NCBI GenBank assembly: GCA_963834725.1
Contig: CAWICN010000001.1
Span: 1,550,001 to 1,614,000, forward strand
DNA length: 64,000 bases
Direction: 5' to 3'
DNA from: PALSA-693 sp963834725
Lineage (GTDB): Bacteria; Actinomycetota; Acidimicrobiia; Acidimicrobiales; Palsa-688
The notes beneath the pieces are model-generated. The model was not told where the DNA came from. It saw only the letters and a list, made by a program, of their open reading frames with translations, and searched no databases. Shown here one piece after another: positions 25,739 through 34,183 of the stretch. Each line of letters opens with the position of its first letter. Position 1 is the first letter of the stretch. A program made the position numbers and the translations under genes.

Positions 25739-27247
25739 ATGGAACAACGCCTGATCGACGAGATCATGGCGGCCCGGTCACAGGCGTATGATCCTGCTCG
25801 CCCGCGCGTGGTCGCCGACCTGCATCAACGCGGCCGCCTGACGGCACGCGAACGGATAGCGGCCCTGGTCGACAACGGTTCTTTCGTGGAGTACGGGGTA
25901 CTGGCGGAGGGGGACCCGGACTCTCCCGGTGCCGCTCCCGCGGACGGCCTCGTCGGCGGAGTCGCCACGATCGATGGTCAGCCGGCCGTCGTCATGTCCT
26001 ACGACGTCTCGGTCCACGGCGGGACGCAAAGCCCGCTCAACACCCGCAAGGTCGAGAAGCTGATCTTCTTGTCGCATCAGCACCGTTGGCCTTTCGTGTG
26101 CTTCGCCGACGGTGACGGATCCCGAACGAAGGACCGCGGCCAGCCTGGATCATTCTTTGGTGCGACGGCTCCGTTCGGTATCTTCGATGGGCTGGCTGAA
26201 CTGTCGGGATGGGCGCCTACAGTCGCCGTTATCGCCGGGCGGGCAAGAGCCGGAAACGCCGCCCTGGCGCTCTTCTGTGACTTCATCGTGGCCACACCAG
26301 GGTCCACCCTCGTCGCCGGATCTCCGGTCGAAGGCGAAGCGGACAGCGAGTTGGCGGCCGAGGAGCACGAGAGGATGGGTGACGTCGACCTGCTGGTGGA
26401 CGATGATGCGGCCGCCGCAGCTGCCGCAAGGGCGTACCTGGGATACTGGCAGACCGATTCCCCTTCCGGAACGCCATCGGACAACGCCGAAACCATAGCG
26501 TCGATTATCCCGGTGAATCGCCGGCAAGCCTATGACATCAGAAAGGTGGTGTCGGCTTTCGCCGACGAGGGTTCGGTCCTCGAGTTGCGTCCCAACTGGG
26601 CAAAGTCGCTGGTGACGGCATTCGCCAGGCTGGACGGTCGCGCCGTCGGCATCTTCGCCAATCAGCCCTTCTCATCGATCGGTGGGGCGCTGGACTCAGA
26701 CGCGTCCGACAAGCTCTCACGATTCGTGGAGCTCTGTGATGCATACGAGCTGCCGCTCATCTCGTTCATCGACAATCCGGGCTACATGGTCGGGCCCGAA
26801 GCAGAACGAGCGGGAATTGCCAGACACCATGCCCGCCCGCTCGTCGCCCTGCAGCATCGGTCGGTACCCCTGTTCAGCATCCAGATCCGGAAAGCCTACG
26901 GACTCGGTCCCTTCGCGATGTCCGGTTACGGGGCAAACCGCCTGGTTCCCGAGCTGCGCCTGGCCTGGCCCACCGTGGAGACTGGGGGGATGTCGCTGGA
27001 AGGAGCGGCCTCGTTGGTCCGACGAAGAGAGATACGGGCCGCCAGGTCGCAGGAGGAGATCAACGCGATCCGCGAGGACTACGCCCGAACGGTACGCGGC
27101 TTGACCTCCGGGATTCGCGCCGGACGTACCTACTCATTCGACGACATCCTGCTGCCCGAGGAGACCCGCGACCTGATCGCTTCTTTCCTTCGGCTGGCAC
27201 CCCGTTCGCGTCTGGCGGAAAAAAAGCACTACATCGATACGCTCTGA
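25739..27247 (+). CDS. Acyl-CoA carboxyltransferase-like subunit 2
   Basis: This 502-aa paralogue of the preceding gene shares RERIAALVDNGSFVEYG, SVHGGTQSPLNTRKVEKL and GIFDGLAELSGWAP. It keeps the C-half acyl-CoA carboxyltransferase features: SFIDNPGYMVGPEAERAGI, IRKAYGLGPFAMSGYG and MSLEGAASLV. The N-half MGGP/MTGP loop has become VAGSPVEGEAD. The two genes have thus kept opposite motifs, suggesting a hetero-oligomer. It is followed 79 bases later by a biotin carrier gene. No biotin carboxylase gene is present in the window. Confidence 0.85.
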   Translation: MEQRLIDEIMAARSQAYDPARPRVVADLHQRGRLTARERIAALVDNGSFVEYGVLAEGDPDSPGAAPADGLVGGVATIDGQPAVVMSYDVSVHGGTQSPLNTRKVEKLIFLSHQHRWPFVCFADGDGSRTKDRGQPGSFFGATAPFGIFDGLAELSGWAPTVAVIAGRARAGNAALALFCDFIVATPGSTLVAGSPVEGEADSELAAEEHERMGDVDLLVDDDAAAAAAARAYLGYWQTDSPSGTPSDNAETIASIIPVNRRQAYDIRKVVSAFADEGSVLELRPNWAKSLVTAFARLDGRAVGIFANQPFSSIGGALDSDASDKLSRFVELCDAYELPLISFIDNPGYMVGPEAERAGIARHHARPLVALQHRSVPLFSIQIRKAYGLGPFAMSGYGANRLVPELRLAWPTVETGGMSLEGAASLVRRREIRAARSQEEINAIREDYARTVRGLTSGIRAGRTYSFDDILLPEETRDLIASFLRLAPRSRLAEKKHYIDTL

Positions 27248-27326
27248 CGCCCACCGGGCTCGTCGTCAGGCATCCACACCAGACTCCGTATGCATTAATG
27301 TCCCGACGACGAAGCGAGGAGGAGAG

Positions 27327-27539
27327 TTGCCTGACCTGCGGTCAGAAGTAACCGGGACCGTATTCCGGATCGAATGTTCTGTGGGCGACAGTGTCGTCAA
27401 GGGCGGGACCGTCCTTATCATGGAGTCCATGAAGCTGGAGATTCCCCTGGAGTCCGCTCACGCAGGGACGGTCACGGAAATCCGCTGCGAAGAGGGCCAG
27501 GCCGTCCAGGAGGGCGAGATCCTCGTGGTGCTGGCCTGA
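27327..27539 (+). CDS. Biotin carboxyl carrier protein (stand-alone biotinyl domain)
   Basis: The 70-aa protein is a single biotinyl/lipoyl domain. ESMKLEIP carries the modified lysine; the Met-Lys pair is typical of biotin, as opposed to the DKA lysine of lipoyl domains. TGTV and EGxxVQEGE turns flank it as expected. The start is TTG 27327 with SD GAGGAGG; no ATG precedes the domain, so the TTG is well supported. As the last gene of the carboxyltransferase cluster, it should shuttle CO2 between the two carboxyltransferase subunits or between them and a biotin carboxylase encoded elsewhere. Confidence 0.88.
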   Translation: MPDLRSEVTGTVFRIECSVGDSVVKGGTVLIMESMKLEIPLESAHAGTVTEIRCEEGQAVQEGEILVVLA

Positions 27540-28248
27540 CTGACGAAACCTGATCACCACCAGCTGGCTCGGGGCTGTCCGTAGCGGCCCGCAAACCTGT
27601 CCAGTCCTTCTCGCCAGGAGACACGACTGACAGCGCCTCCACCTCCGCAACCGGGACTGGCTGGTCGAACGGGAGCGGCTAACGGTCACGACCTCGCCCG
27701 ACGGCCTGCTCGAGGAGATCATCTCGTTGTTGTCGGCGAGACACCCACGCCTACCGGACCCCGGCCAGTCGCCGCCATTGCCAATTCGAGGGGCGCCCGC
27801 TGGGCCGGCCGGGACTCGCTTGACGGCTCTCCACCGGAATGTTAGGTTCGAGAAACTAGGTCGTCCAAATAAATCACGCATAAATCCGCTCGTATAAGTC
27901 ACCTGGCGGCCGTCTGCGGCAGTCGAGCTCGCAGTCAGAGGGTAAAGGGGGGAAGGGAACAATGTTGGTGTCCGTGAGGTCGCCTGGGAGGCGGCTGATG
28001 CTGAGCGCGCCAGCAGCGGTCAGAGCGCTGGTGCCGTCCGTGTGCGGGTCGAGTTCGCAGGGTTCCTCCTCGGCCACGGCATCTTCGAAGAGGCCTTAGC
28101 CCAGGACATCAGCGGTTCGCCGGCGTGGTTGCCGGCTCCACCGGTCAGCGTGCCCAGTGCCTGTGAGTGGACTCACCCCCCCGAGTCCCGGCGGCGCTGA
28201 GCACGCAGACCCGGTCCATCCGTGAGGTCCGCCTCGGCCGCCTTGACG
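27540..28248. other. Gene-free 0.7-kb interval
   Basis: I can support no gene between the biotin carrier and the convergent TetR gene. Frames with RDWLVERERLTVTTSP at about 27640 and VREVAWEAADAER at about 27972 are open for 60-90 codons but lack starts and recognisable homology. They may be decayed coding sequence. No clear terminator hairpin with a T-run was seen. Confidence 0.4.
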
Positions 28249-28857
28249 TCACCCTTCGAGCAGCGGATCTCGGCGGATATCGGCGAGAAGTTCATCGAGA
28301 AGGAGGACCTGGCGCTGCGGCGGCACCATGGCCGGATAGAGCACCCGCTGCACGCTGAGGCCGTCCACCAGGAGGGCGAGCCGGTGTGTGATCACGTCGA
28401 GGTCGAGGCCGTCGCGTAGCTCGCCCATCTCCTCGGCCTCGCAGAGAATGGCGCGTAACCCGGATAGCAGGTTGTCGAACTCCTCGTTCTGCAGGTCGGC
28501 AAGCTCGCGATGACCGAGGCTCTGGCCCCAGAAGCTCACCTCGATCTCGGCCTCGAGTAGCCGCGGTTCGTCAAGTGGAAGCAGTTCCTCCATAGCCGTC
28601 CGCAGGGCATCAAGCCCGCGCACCCCTTGCATCCGAACCTTTATTCGCTCCGCCACTCGCTGATGAGTCAAGCGGAGCGCGGCAGACAGGATGTCGTCCT
28701 TGTCGGTGAAGTAATAGGCCAGGATTCCGTTGGAGTACCCGGCTTGCCTGGCGATCTTCCGCACGGTCGTCTTGGCCAGACCCTCGCGCGAGATGACCTG
28801 CCACGTGGCGGCCAGTACCTCGTCTCGACGGGCCTCCCAGTCGACGATCTTCGGCAA
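28249..28857 (-). CDS. TetR-family transcriptional repressor
   Basis: The 202-aa protein has a TetR helix-turn-helix at residues about 10-60: RRDEVLAATWQVISREGLAKT, then TVRKIARQAGYSNGILAYYF and TDKDDILSAAL. The ligand-binding half is of the BetI/TetR_C_6 kind (LLEAEIEVSFWGQSLGHREL). Upstream of its start, at 28915-28965, are two copies of AGTCAAGAATA, one completing a palindrome. The divergent operon begins at 29287. Autoregulation and control of that operon are the simplest reading; the effector is unknown. Confidence 0.88.
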   Translation of the reverse strand: MPKIVDWEARRDEVLAATWQVISREGLAKTTVRKIARQAGYSNGILAYYFTDKDDILSAALRLTHQRVAERIKVRMQGVRGLDALRTAMEELLPLDEPRLLEAEIEVSFWGQSLGHRELADLQNEEFDNLLSGLRAILCEAEEMGELRDGLDLDVITHRLALLVDGLSVQRVLYPAMVPPQRQVLLLDELLADIRRDPLLEG

Positions 28858-28914
28858 CCGTGCGCTCCTCGAGTCGGGCCGGACGGGGCGGGACCGGCGG
28901 GATGAGATTGCTTA

Positions 28915-28965
28915 GACGTTCAGTCAAGAATACTTGACTTTGGTCGGACGTCCAGTCAAGAATAG
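28915..28965. promoter_or_regulatory. Candidate TetR operator and promoter elements
   Basis: GACGTTCAGTCAAGAATA (28915-28932) recurs as GACGTCCAGTCAAGAATA (28948-28965), 33 bases apart. The first copy is completed by CTTGACT to the palindrome AGTCAAG-AATA-CTTGACT (28922-28939). TTGACT within it resembles a -35 box on both strands. The placement, 58 bases before the TetR start and ahead of the divergent operon, suits a repressor site. The rest of 28858-29286 shows no gene. Confidence 0.6.
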
Positions 28966-29286
28966 GGGGGCAACGCCCATCTCGCGACCATCTCGCGAAC
29001 TGAAGGGGGGAGGTGACTGGTTGCCATGACCTGACGCATGGCTTCGAGCAGCCTCGCGGGCAGGTGGCGCGACCCGGGAGTATCTGTCGATCAATTTTCC
29101 AATACCAGTGCTGAGGGCGGTCCAGCGAGCGGGGGTGGTCCGGCTACAGGAACTGAGATAACCCAGGAAGTAAACCGGACCCGAAGCAGCGACAACTGTT
29201 CGCCGTCAATGCGCCGGATGCGTCCGTAAAAAGAGATGCGACCGCAGGCAAAACAGCACTTCTCGGCACCAGGAGGTGCAGCTAAC

Positions 29287-30537
29287 TTGAGTACAGTTAT
29301 TGGCCATTCGAAGACCCAGGATAACGTGCTTCGCCAGCGCGCTCTTGCAGTCATTCCCGGCGGCATGTTCGGTCACCAAAACGCCAATCATCTCCCGCCC
29401 GAGTACCCGCAATTCTTCGAGCGAGGTGAAGGTAGCCATATCTGGGATGTCGACGGCAATGAGTACATCGATTTCATGTGTAGCTACGGCCCCATCATCC
29501 TGGGCCACCGCCATCCGGGCGTAGAGGCGGCGGTACGCCAGCAACAGCAGCAGGGCGATTGCCAGAATGGGCCGAGCCCGGTGATCGTCGATCTGGCCGA
29601 GCAACTGGTCGCTACAGTCCGTCACGCCGAATGGGCCATGTTCGCCAAGAACGGCACTGACGCCACGACTATCTGTGTGATGATTGCGAGGGCTGGCACC
29701 GGGCGCCGAAAGGTCCTTGTCGCCAGCGGCGCCTATCACGGCTCCGCCCCGTGGTGCACACCGCGCCCCAATGGAACCGTTGCTGAGGATCGCGCTCACC
29801 TGGTCAACTACACGTACAACGACCTCGCCAGCCTGGAGGACGCCGCTGACCGTTGTGACGGGGACCTGGCCGCAGTTGTTATTTCGCCATTTCGCCATGA
29901 CGCCGGCTTTGATCAGGAACTGCCCGATCCGGCGTTTCTCCGGGGGGTGCGGGAACTCTGCGATCGGACTGAGGCCGCCCTCATCCTTGATGAGGTGCGC
30001 TGCGGGTTTCGGCTGAATCTCGGTGGCAGCTGGGAAGACCTCGGAGTGGAACCCGACCTGAGCGTGTGGAGCAAGGCCATCGCCAACGGGTACCCGTTGT
30101 CCGCTGTACTCGGTAGCGACCGCTGGCGGGAGGCGGCCAGCTCGATCTTCGTGACCGGGTCATTCTGGTTCTCTGCCGTGCCGATGGTTGCGTCCATGGC
30201 GACGCTTGCAGCCCTCCGTGCGGAAGACGCAGTCGCCAGGATGGTCAAGGCCGGAACCCGTCTGCGCGATGGGATCGAAGACCAGGCGAAAACGGCCGGT
30301 CTGGAGATTCGCTACACCGGTCCCCCGCAGATGCCCTACCTCACTTTCTCAGGCGATCGCGGTCACGCCATGGGCGCGATCTTTGCCAGCACCGCGCTTC
30401 AGCATGGGATTTACGTCCATCCGCGCCACAACTGGTTCTTATCTGCGGCTCATACTGATCAGGACATAGATGTGGCGCTGTCAGCCGTCGCGGCAGCCTT
30501 CGCGGCTGTAAAGGAGACCTTCCGTGCAAACCAGTGA
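29287..30537 (+). CDS. Class III aminotransferase, glutamate-1-semialdehyde aminomutase-like
   Basis: TTG 29287 with AGGAGGTG eight bases upstream gives 416 aa, and homology begins there (VIGHSKTQDNVLRQRALAVIPGGMFGH). PLP-enzyme marks are DGNEYIDFMCSYGPIILGH, AKNGTDATTICVMIARA, LILDEVRCGFR and the Schiff-base Lys263 in SVWSKAIANGYPLSA. Similarity is to the GSA-aminomutase branch, but the context is catabolic rather than haem synthesis. It is first in an operon with a Dpp-type importer, aldolase and kinase, and its stop overlaps the binding-protein gene. The substrate is likely an amino compound brought in by that importer. Confidence 0.86.
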   Translation: MSTVIGHSKTQDNVLRQRALAVIPGGMFGHQNANHLPPEYPQFFERGEGSHIWDVDGNEYIDFMCSYGPIILGHRHPGVEAAVRQQQQQGDCQNGPSPVIVDLAEQLVATVRHAEWAMFAKNGTDATTICVMIARAGTGRRKVLVASGAYHGSAPWCTPRPNGTVAEDRAHLVNYTYNDLASLEDAADRCDGDLAAVVISPFRHDAGFDQELPDPAFLRGVRELCDRTEAALILDEVRCGFRLNLGGSWEDLGVEPDLSVWSKAIANGYPLSAVLGSDRWREAASSIFVTGSFWFSAVPMVASMATLAALRAEDAVARMVKAGTRLRDGIEDQAKTAGLEIRYTGPPQMPYLTFSGDRGHAMGAIFASTALQHGIYVHPRHNWFLSAAHTDQDIDVALSAVAAAFAAVKETFRANQ

Positions 30538-32248
30538 CGCAGCACGAGTGCAGAAGTCCGGTCGAGGTGGAACTTACATCTTCTCGAGCACCTCCTGCCG
30601 AAGAGGAAAGCGTGGGCTCGCCATCGCATTGGTGGCATCGAGCGCCCTCCTGGTGGCCGCGTGTGGGTCGAGCGGGTCCAAGGGGGCGTCGTCGACGACG
30701 ACTCCAGCGTCGCCTGCGAAACCCTCCAATGCACCGCTGGTGGTGGCCCGGAACATGGACTTCAACTCCCTTGACCCGGCCAGGGCGTACTGCGACACCT
30801 GTCAAATCTACCTGAGCGCGGTGTACGAGACCCTCATCGGACTGGCACCGGACAATTCGACTTTGATACCGCGGCTCGCCACTTCCTGGAGCGGTAACGC
30901 CAACGGTACGGAATATACATTTCACCTGAATCCTGCTGCCAAATTCGCCAACGGTTCGCCTGTTCAGGCTAAGGACGTCGCCTTCTCCTGGCTGCGACTC
31001 AAGCATGTCGGCGGTTCGGCGAACTACCTCGCAGCTGACATCAAGTCGATCGCGACCCCCAATCCTGAAACAGTGGTGGTCACTCTGACTGCTCCGAACT
31101 CAGAGTTCCTCAACGAGACCAACGCGTCGTACATGGGAATCACGAACTCCGCCGTGGCCATCGCCCACGGAGCGACCGACGCCGCGAACGCGTCCACTGC
31201 CGACACCGCGGAGAGATGGTTCCAGACTCACTCGGCGGGTAGCGGGCCGTACGAGCTGCAGACCTATCAACCAGGTCACGAGGTGATCCTGGTGCGCAAC
31301 CCGAACTACTGGTCTACGCCGCCACCGATTCCGGAGGTCGTGCTGACGCAAGTCGCGAACGCGGTGAGTCAGGCCCAGTTGCTGCAAACGGGTGGCGCTG
31401 ACATCGGAATGCAAGTCGATCCGATCACGGCCAAGAGCATCGAAGGCAAAAAAGGCATCGTCGCCACCACGATTCCATCCTTCGACTACGTCTGGCTGGG
31501 TATGGCCCCCGGCGTGAAGGCAAACACGTCCGTGCAACTCAACGACGCAAAGCTGCGGCTGGCCGTGCGTGACTCCATCGACTACCAGGGGCTGATCAAC
31601 GTGCTTATGGGTGGGGCGGGAGCACCGCAGGCCTCACCGATTCCCAATGCGTTCCCCGGCACCTCCGGTCTCGCGATGCCGAAGCAGAACTTGTCGGCGG
31701 CCCGGAACCTGTTGAAGCAGGCTGGCCATCCGAATGGCTTCAGCGTCACTCTGGAGTACCCGTCGCTAAATGCTTATGGCGTGGACTTCACAACGGCGGC
31801 GCAGCTCGTCCAGGCCAACCTGGCCGAAGTCGGCATCAAGGTGACCCTCCATCCCGTGACCTTCTCGGAGCTCATCAACGACTCGACCAAGGGAATCTAC
31901 CCGATGTCGATGGTGTACTTCGCACCCGATTATCTCGGGTCTGCACAGTATCTGAACTTCTTCGGTCTGGTACCGGGCAGCGCCTGGTCGGTCTACGCCG
32001 CGGGACCACCTTCCAACAAGCCAATCACTAACCCCAGTGAAACGGCCACATTCAGTCAGGCCCTCGCTGCCACCACGGCCAGCGACCGTGACAATCTCTA
32101 CCACACGCTGGCTCAAGACATGATTCAGGACAATGTCGTTGTCCCGCTGCTCAGCCCTGACCTGGTCCTTGCTTACCGCAGCGACATTCACGGCGTGTTC
32201 TACAGCGCGTGCTGCAATCTCGAGCTGTGGAGATTGAGCCGCAGTTAG
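30524..32248 (+). CDS. Dpp/Opp-type ABC transporter substrate-binding lipoprotein
   Basis: This 574-aa family 5 (SBP_bac_5) binding protein starts at GTG 30524 (SD AAGGAG), overlapping the aminotransferase stop by 14 bases. A basic N terminus and hydrophobic stretch end in the lipobox LVAAC, so it is a lipoprotein anchored outside the membrane; a Ser/Thr/Pro linker follows. Core family segments include NSLDPARAYCDTCQIYLSAV, YTFHLNPAAKFANGSPVQA and GPYELQTYQPGHEVILVRNP. It binds peptides or similar-sized solutes and delivers them to the permease pair encoded next. The ligand is unknown. Confidence 0.92.
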   Translation: MQTSDAARVQKSGRGGTYIFSSTSCRRGKRGLAIALVASSALLVAACGSSGSKGASSTTTPASPAKPSNAPLVVARNMDFNSLDPARAYCDTCQIYLSAVYETLIGLAPDNSTLIPRLATSWSGNANGTEYTFHLNPAAKFANGSPVQAKDVAFSWLRLKHVGGSANYLAADIKSIATPNPETVVVTLTAPNSEFLNETNASYMGITNSAVAIAHGATDAANASTADTAERWFQTHSAGSGPYELQTYQPGHEVILVRNPNYWSTPPPIPEVVLTQVANAVSQAQLLQTGGADIGMQVDPITAKSIEGKKGIVATTIPSFDYVWLGMAPGVKANTSVQLNDAKLRLAVRDSIDYQGLINVLMGGAGAPQASPIPNAFPGTSGLAMPKQNLSAARNLLKQAGHPNGFSVTLEYPSLNAYGVDFTTAAQLVQANLAEVGIKVTLHPVTFSELINDSTKGIYPMSMVYFAPDYLGSAQYLNFFGLVPGSAWSVYAAGPPSNKPITNPSETATFSQALAATTASDRDNLYHTLAQDMIQDNVVVPLLSPDLVLAYRSDIHGVFYSACCNLELWRLSRS

Positions 32249-32291
32249 GGCTCTCAGCTCGGCTTAGCGCTTAGCGAGGAGGTTTGCGATT

Positions 32292-33317
32292 GTGGGCGGC
32301 TACCTGGTCCGCCGGATAGCGGTGATACCGTTTCTCCTGCTCGCCATCGTCACGGTGGCATTTATTCTCAGCCGCCTGGTCCCTGCCGATCCCCTGGCGA
32401 CCATTCTGAGTCAACGAGACATCACCAACCCGATCGCGGTAGCCCATGCCAAACAGCAGTGGGGCTTGAACCACCCCGTACCGGTGCAGTACTGGCGGTA
32501 CCTCGACAACCTCCTGCACGGCAACCTGGGCACATCGTTTATCACAAAAGAAGGCGTCGGCCACGATCTCGCCCAGCGACTTCCAGCGACGCTCGAGCTG
32601 GCCGTGGCCGCCGTGATCATCGCAGTCATCGCGTCGGTGGGGCTCGGCATTCTCACCGCCAGGAGGCAAAACACGCTGGTCGATCACGGCGGTCGGTTCT
32701 TCGCCATTCTTGGGTCGTCTATCCCCGTGTACTGGCTGGGACTCCTTTTGGCGCTGATCTTCGGTGTGAAGCTGGGCTGGCTGCCACTGTCAGGCCGGCT
32801 GGCCCCGAGTGCCACTCCTCCGCCGCACTACACGGGCTTCTATACCGTTGACGCCCTGCTGTCGGGGCAGATGTCCACCTTCTGGCAAGCCACACGGCAC
32901 CTGGTGCTGCCCGCGTTCTGCCTGGCGTGGGGCATCATCGGGACGCTGACACGGATAGTGCGAGCCTCAATGGTCGAGTCATTGGGCGAAGACTACGTTC
33001 GCACGGCTCGGGCCAAGGGATTGAATGAGAGGCTCATACTATTTCGCCACGCGTTTCGAAACGCGCTGATCCCCACGATGACGATCACTGGCTTTTCGGT
33101 CGCGTACCTCATTACCGGTGCGGTGTTTGTCGAAACGATCTTCTCATGGCCGGGGGTCGGGTCCTATACGGTGAATGCGGCGGAGTCCCTCGATTTTCCG
33201 GCCATCATGGGCGTCACGCTTCTGGCCGGCGCCTCATTTCTCATCGTCAACCTCCTTACGGATGTGGGGTATGCATATGCTGATCCGCGGGTTCGGCTCG
33301 GGGAGGCGCGCCGATGA
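32292..33317 (+). CDS. Dpp/Opp-type ABC permease, DppB-like
   Basis: This 341-aa integral membrane subunit has an N-terminal helix of the DppB type (VRRIAVIPFLLLAIVTVAFI), then NPIAVAHAKQQWGLNHPVPVQYWRYL. The EAA coupling loop reads VRTARAKGLNERLILFRHAF. GTG 32292 follows AGGAGG. The stop overlaps the next gene's ATG. It forms the channel with the DppC-like subunit. Confidence 0.92.
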   Translation: MGGYLVRRIAVIPFLLLAIVTVAFILSRLVPADPLATILSQRDITNPIAVAHAKQQWGLNHPVPVQYWRYLDNLLHGNLGTSFITKEGVGHDLAQRLPATLELAVAAVIIAVIASVGLGILTARRQNTLVDHGGRFFAILGSSIPVYWLGLLLALIFGVKLGWLPLSGRLAPSATPPPHYTGFYTVDALLSGQMSTFWQATRHLVLPAFCLAWGIIGTLTRIVRASMVESLGEDYVRTARAKGLNERLILFRHAFRNALIPTMTITGFSVAYLITGAVFVETIFSWPGVGSYTVNAAESLDFPAIMGVTLLAGASFLIVNLLTDVGYAYADPRVRLGEARR

Positions 33318-34183
33318 TCAGCGTCGCCATTCCGGCTCCCACCAGCTGGATATCGCGCACCCGGCCAGGGTGGATCACCGTCCCGTTCGCGCTGAGTGTG
33401 CTCGTGATCTTCGGATGGGTAGTGGTCGCGCTGACCGTCCCGTTGTGGGCACCGTACAGCCCCCTGGCGAGTGTCGGCCCGGGCCTGGCCTCCCCCAGCG
33501 CTCAGCACCTGCTCGGAACCGATGCACTCGGTCGTGATGTGCTGGTACGGACGCTGTATGGAGCCCGAGAATCCTTACCCCTGGCGGCCGAGGTCATTGT
33601 TGTCGGTGTTGGGATCGGCTGCATACTGGGCGCCATAGCCGGGTTCTTCGGCGGGTGGATTGATAGCGTCATAATGCGACTGGTCGACATCACCCTCGCT
33701 TTTCCGGGAATTCTACTGGCGATGGTGGTGACCGCGGCCCTTGGACCGGGACTCAATCACATTGCCATCGCGCTCATCGTGGTATGGTGGCCCCTCTACA
33801 CTCGTCTCCTTCGAGCTCAGGTCCTGACCGTCCAGGCCCAGGACCACGTGCTGGCGGCGAGAGCGGCAGGAGCAGGTCGGGTCCGCCTTCTCGCGGTACA
33901 CATCCTTCCCCTCTCCTGGACGCCTGTCCTCGTAAACGCGACCATGGACTTTGGCCTGGTCATACTGGCGGGAGCAGGGTTGAGCTTCATAGGGCTCGGG
34001 CCGGTTCCGCCCACCCCTGAGTGGGGGTTAATGATCAACGACGGAGCGGTCCACTTTTACCAATGGTGGATCGCGCTCGGCCCCGGCCTGGCGATCTTCA
34101 TGCTGGTGATGGCTTTCAACTTTGTCGGAGACGGGATACGGGACCTGCTGGACGTGAAGACGAGGCTGGAGCTGGGCCGATGA
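33314..34183 (+). CDS. Dpp/Opp-type ABC permease, DppC-like
   Basis: This 289-aa membrane protein has the DppC hallmarks: HLLGTDALGRDVLVRTLYGARES, GAIAGFFGGWIDSVIMRLVDI, and the EAA-like loop with VLAARAAGAGRVRLLAVHILP. ATGA overlaps join it to the genes before and after, showing tight translational coupling across the transporter. Confidence 0.92.
   Translation: MISVAIPAPTSWISRTRPGWITVPFALSVLVIFGWVVVALTVPLWAPYSPLASVGPGLASPSAQHLLGTDALGRDVLVRTLYGARESLPLAAEVIVVGVGIGCILGAIAGFFGGWIDSVIMRLVDITLAFPGILLAMVVTAALGPGLNHIAIALIVVWWPLYTRLLRAQVLTVQAQDHVLAARAAGAGRVRLLAVHILPLSWTPVLVNATMDFGLVILAGAGLSFIGLGPVPPTPEWGLMINDGAVHFYQWWIALGPGLAIFMLVMAFNFVGDGIRDLLDVKTRLELGR

Noticed and set aside
24298..27539. Standard acetyl/propionyl-CoA carboxylase operon
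   Set aside because: No biotin carboxylase gene is present in or next to the cluster, and two unequal carboxyltransferase genes occur instead of one, so the ordinary label would mislead.
34021..34180. 53-residue N-terminal extension of the DppD-like ATPase
   Set aside because: It lies within the permease gene in another frame. The ATG at 34180 overlaps the permease stop in the ATGA style used throughout this operon.
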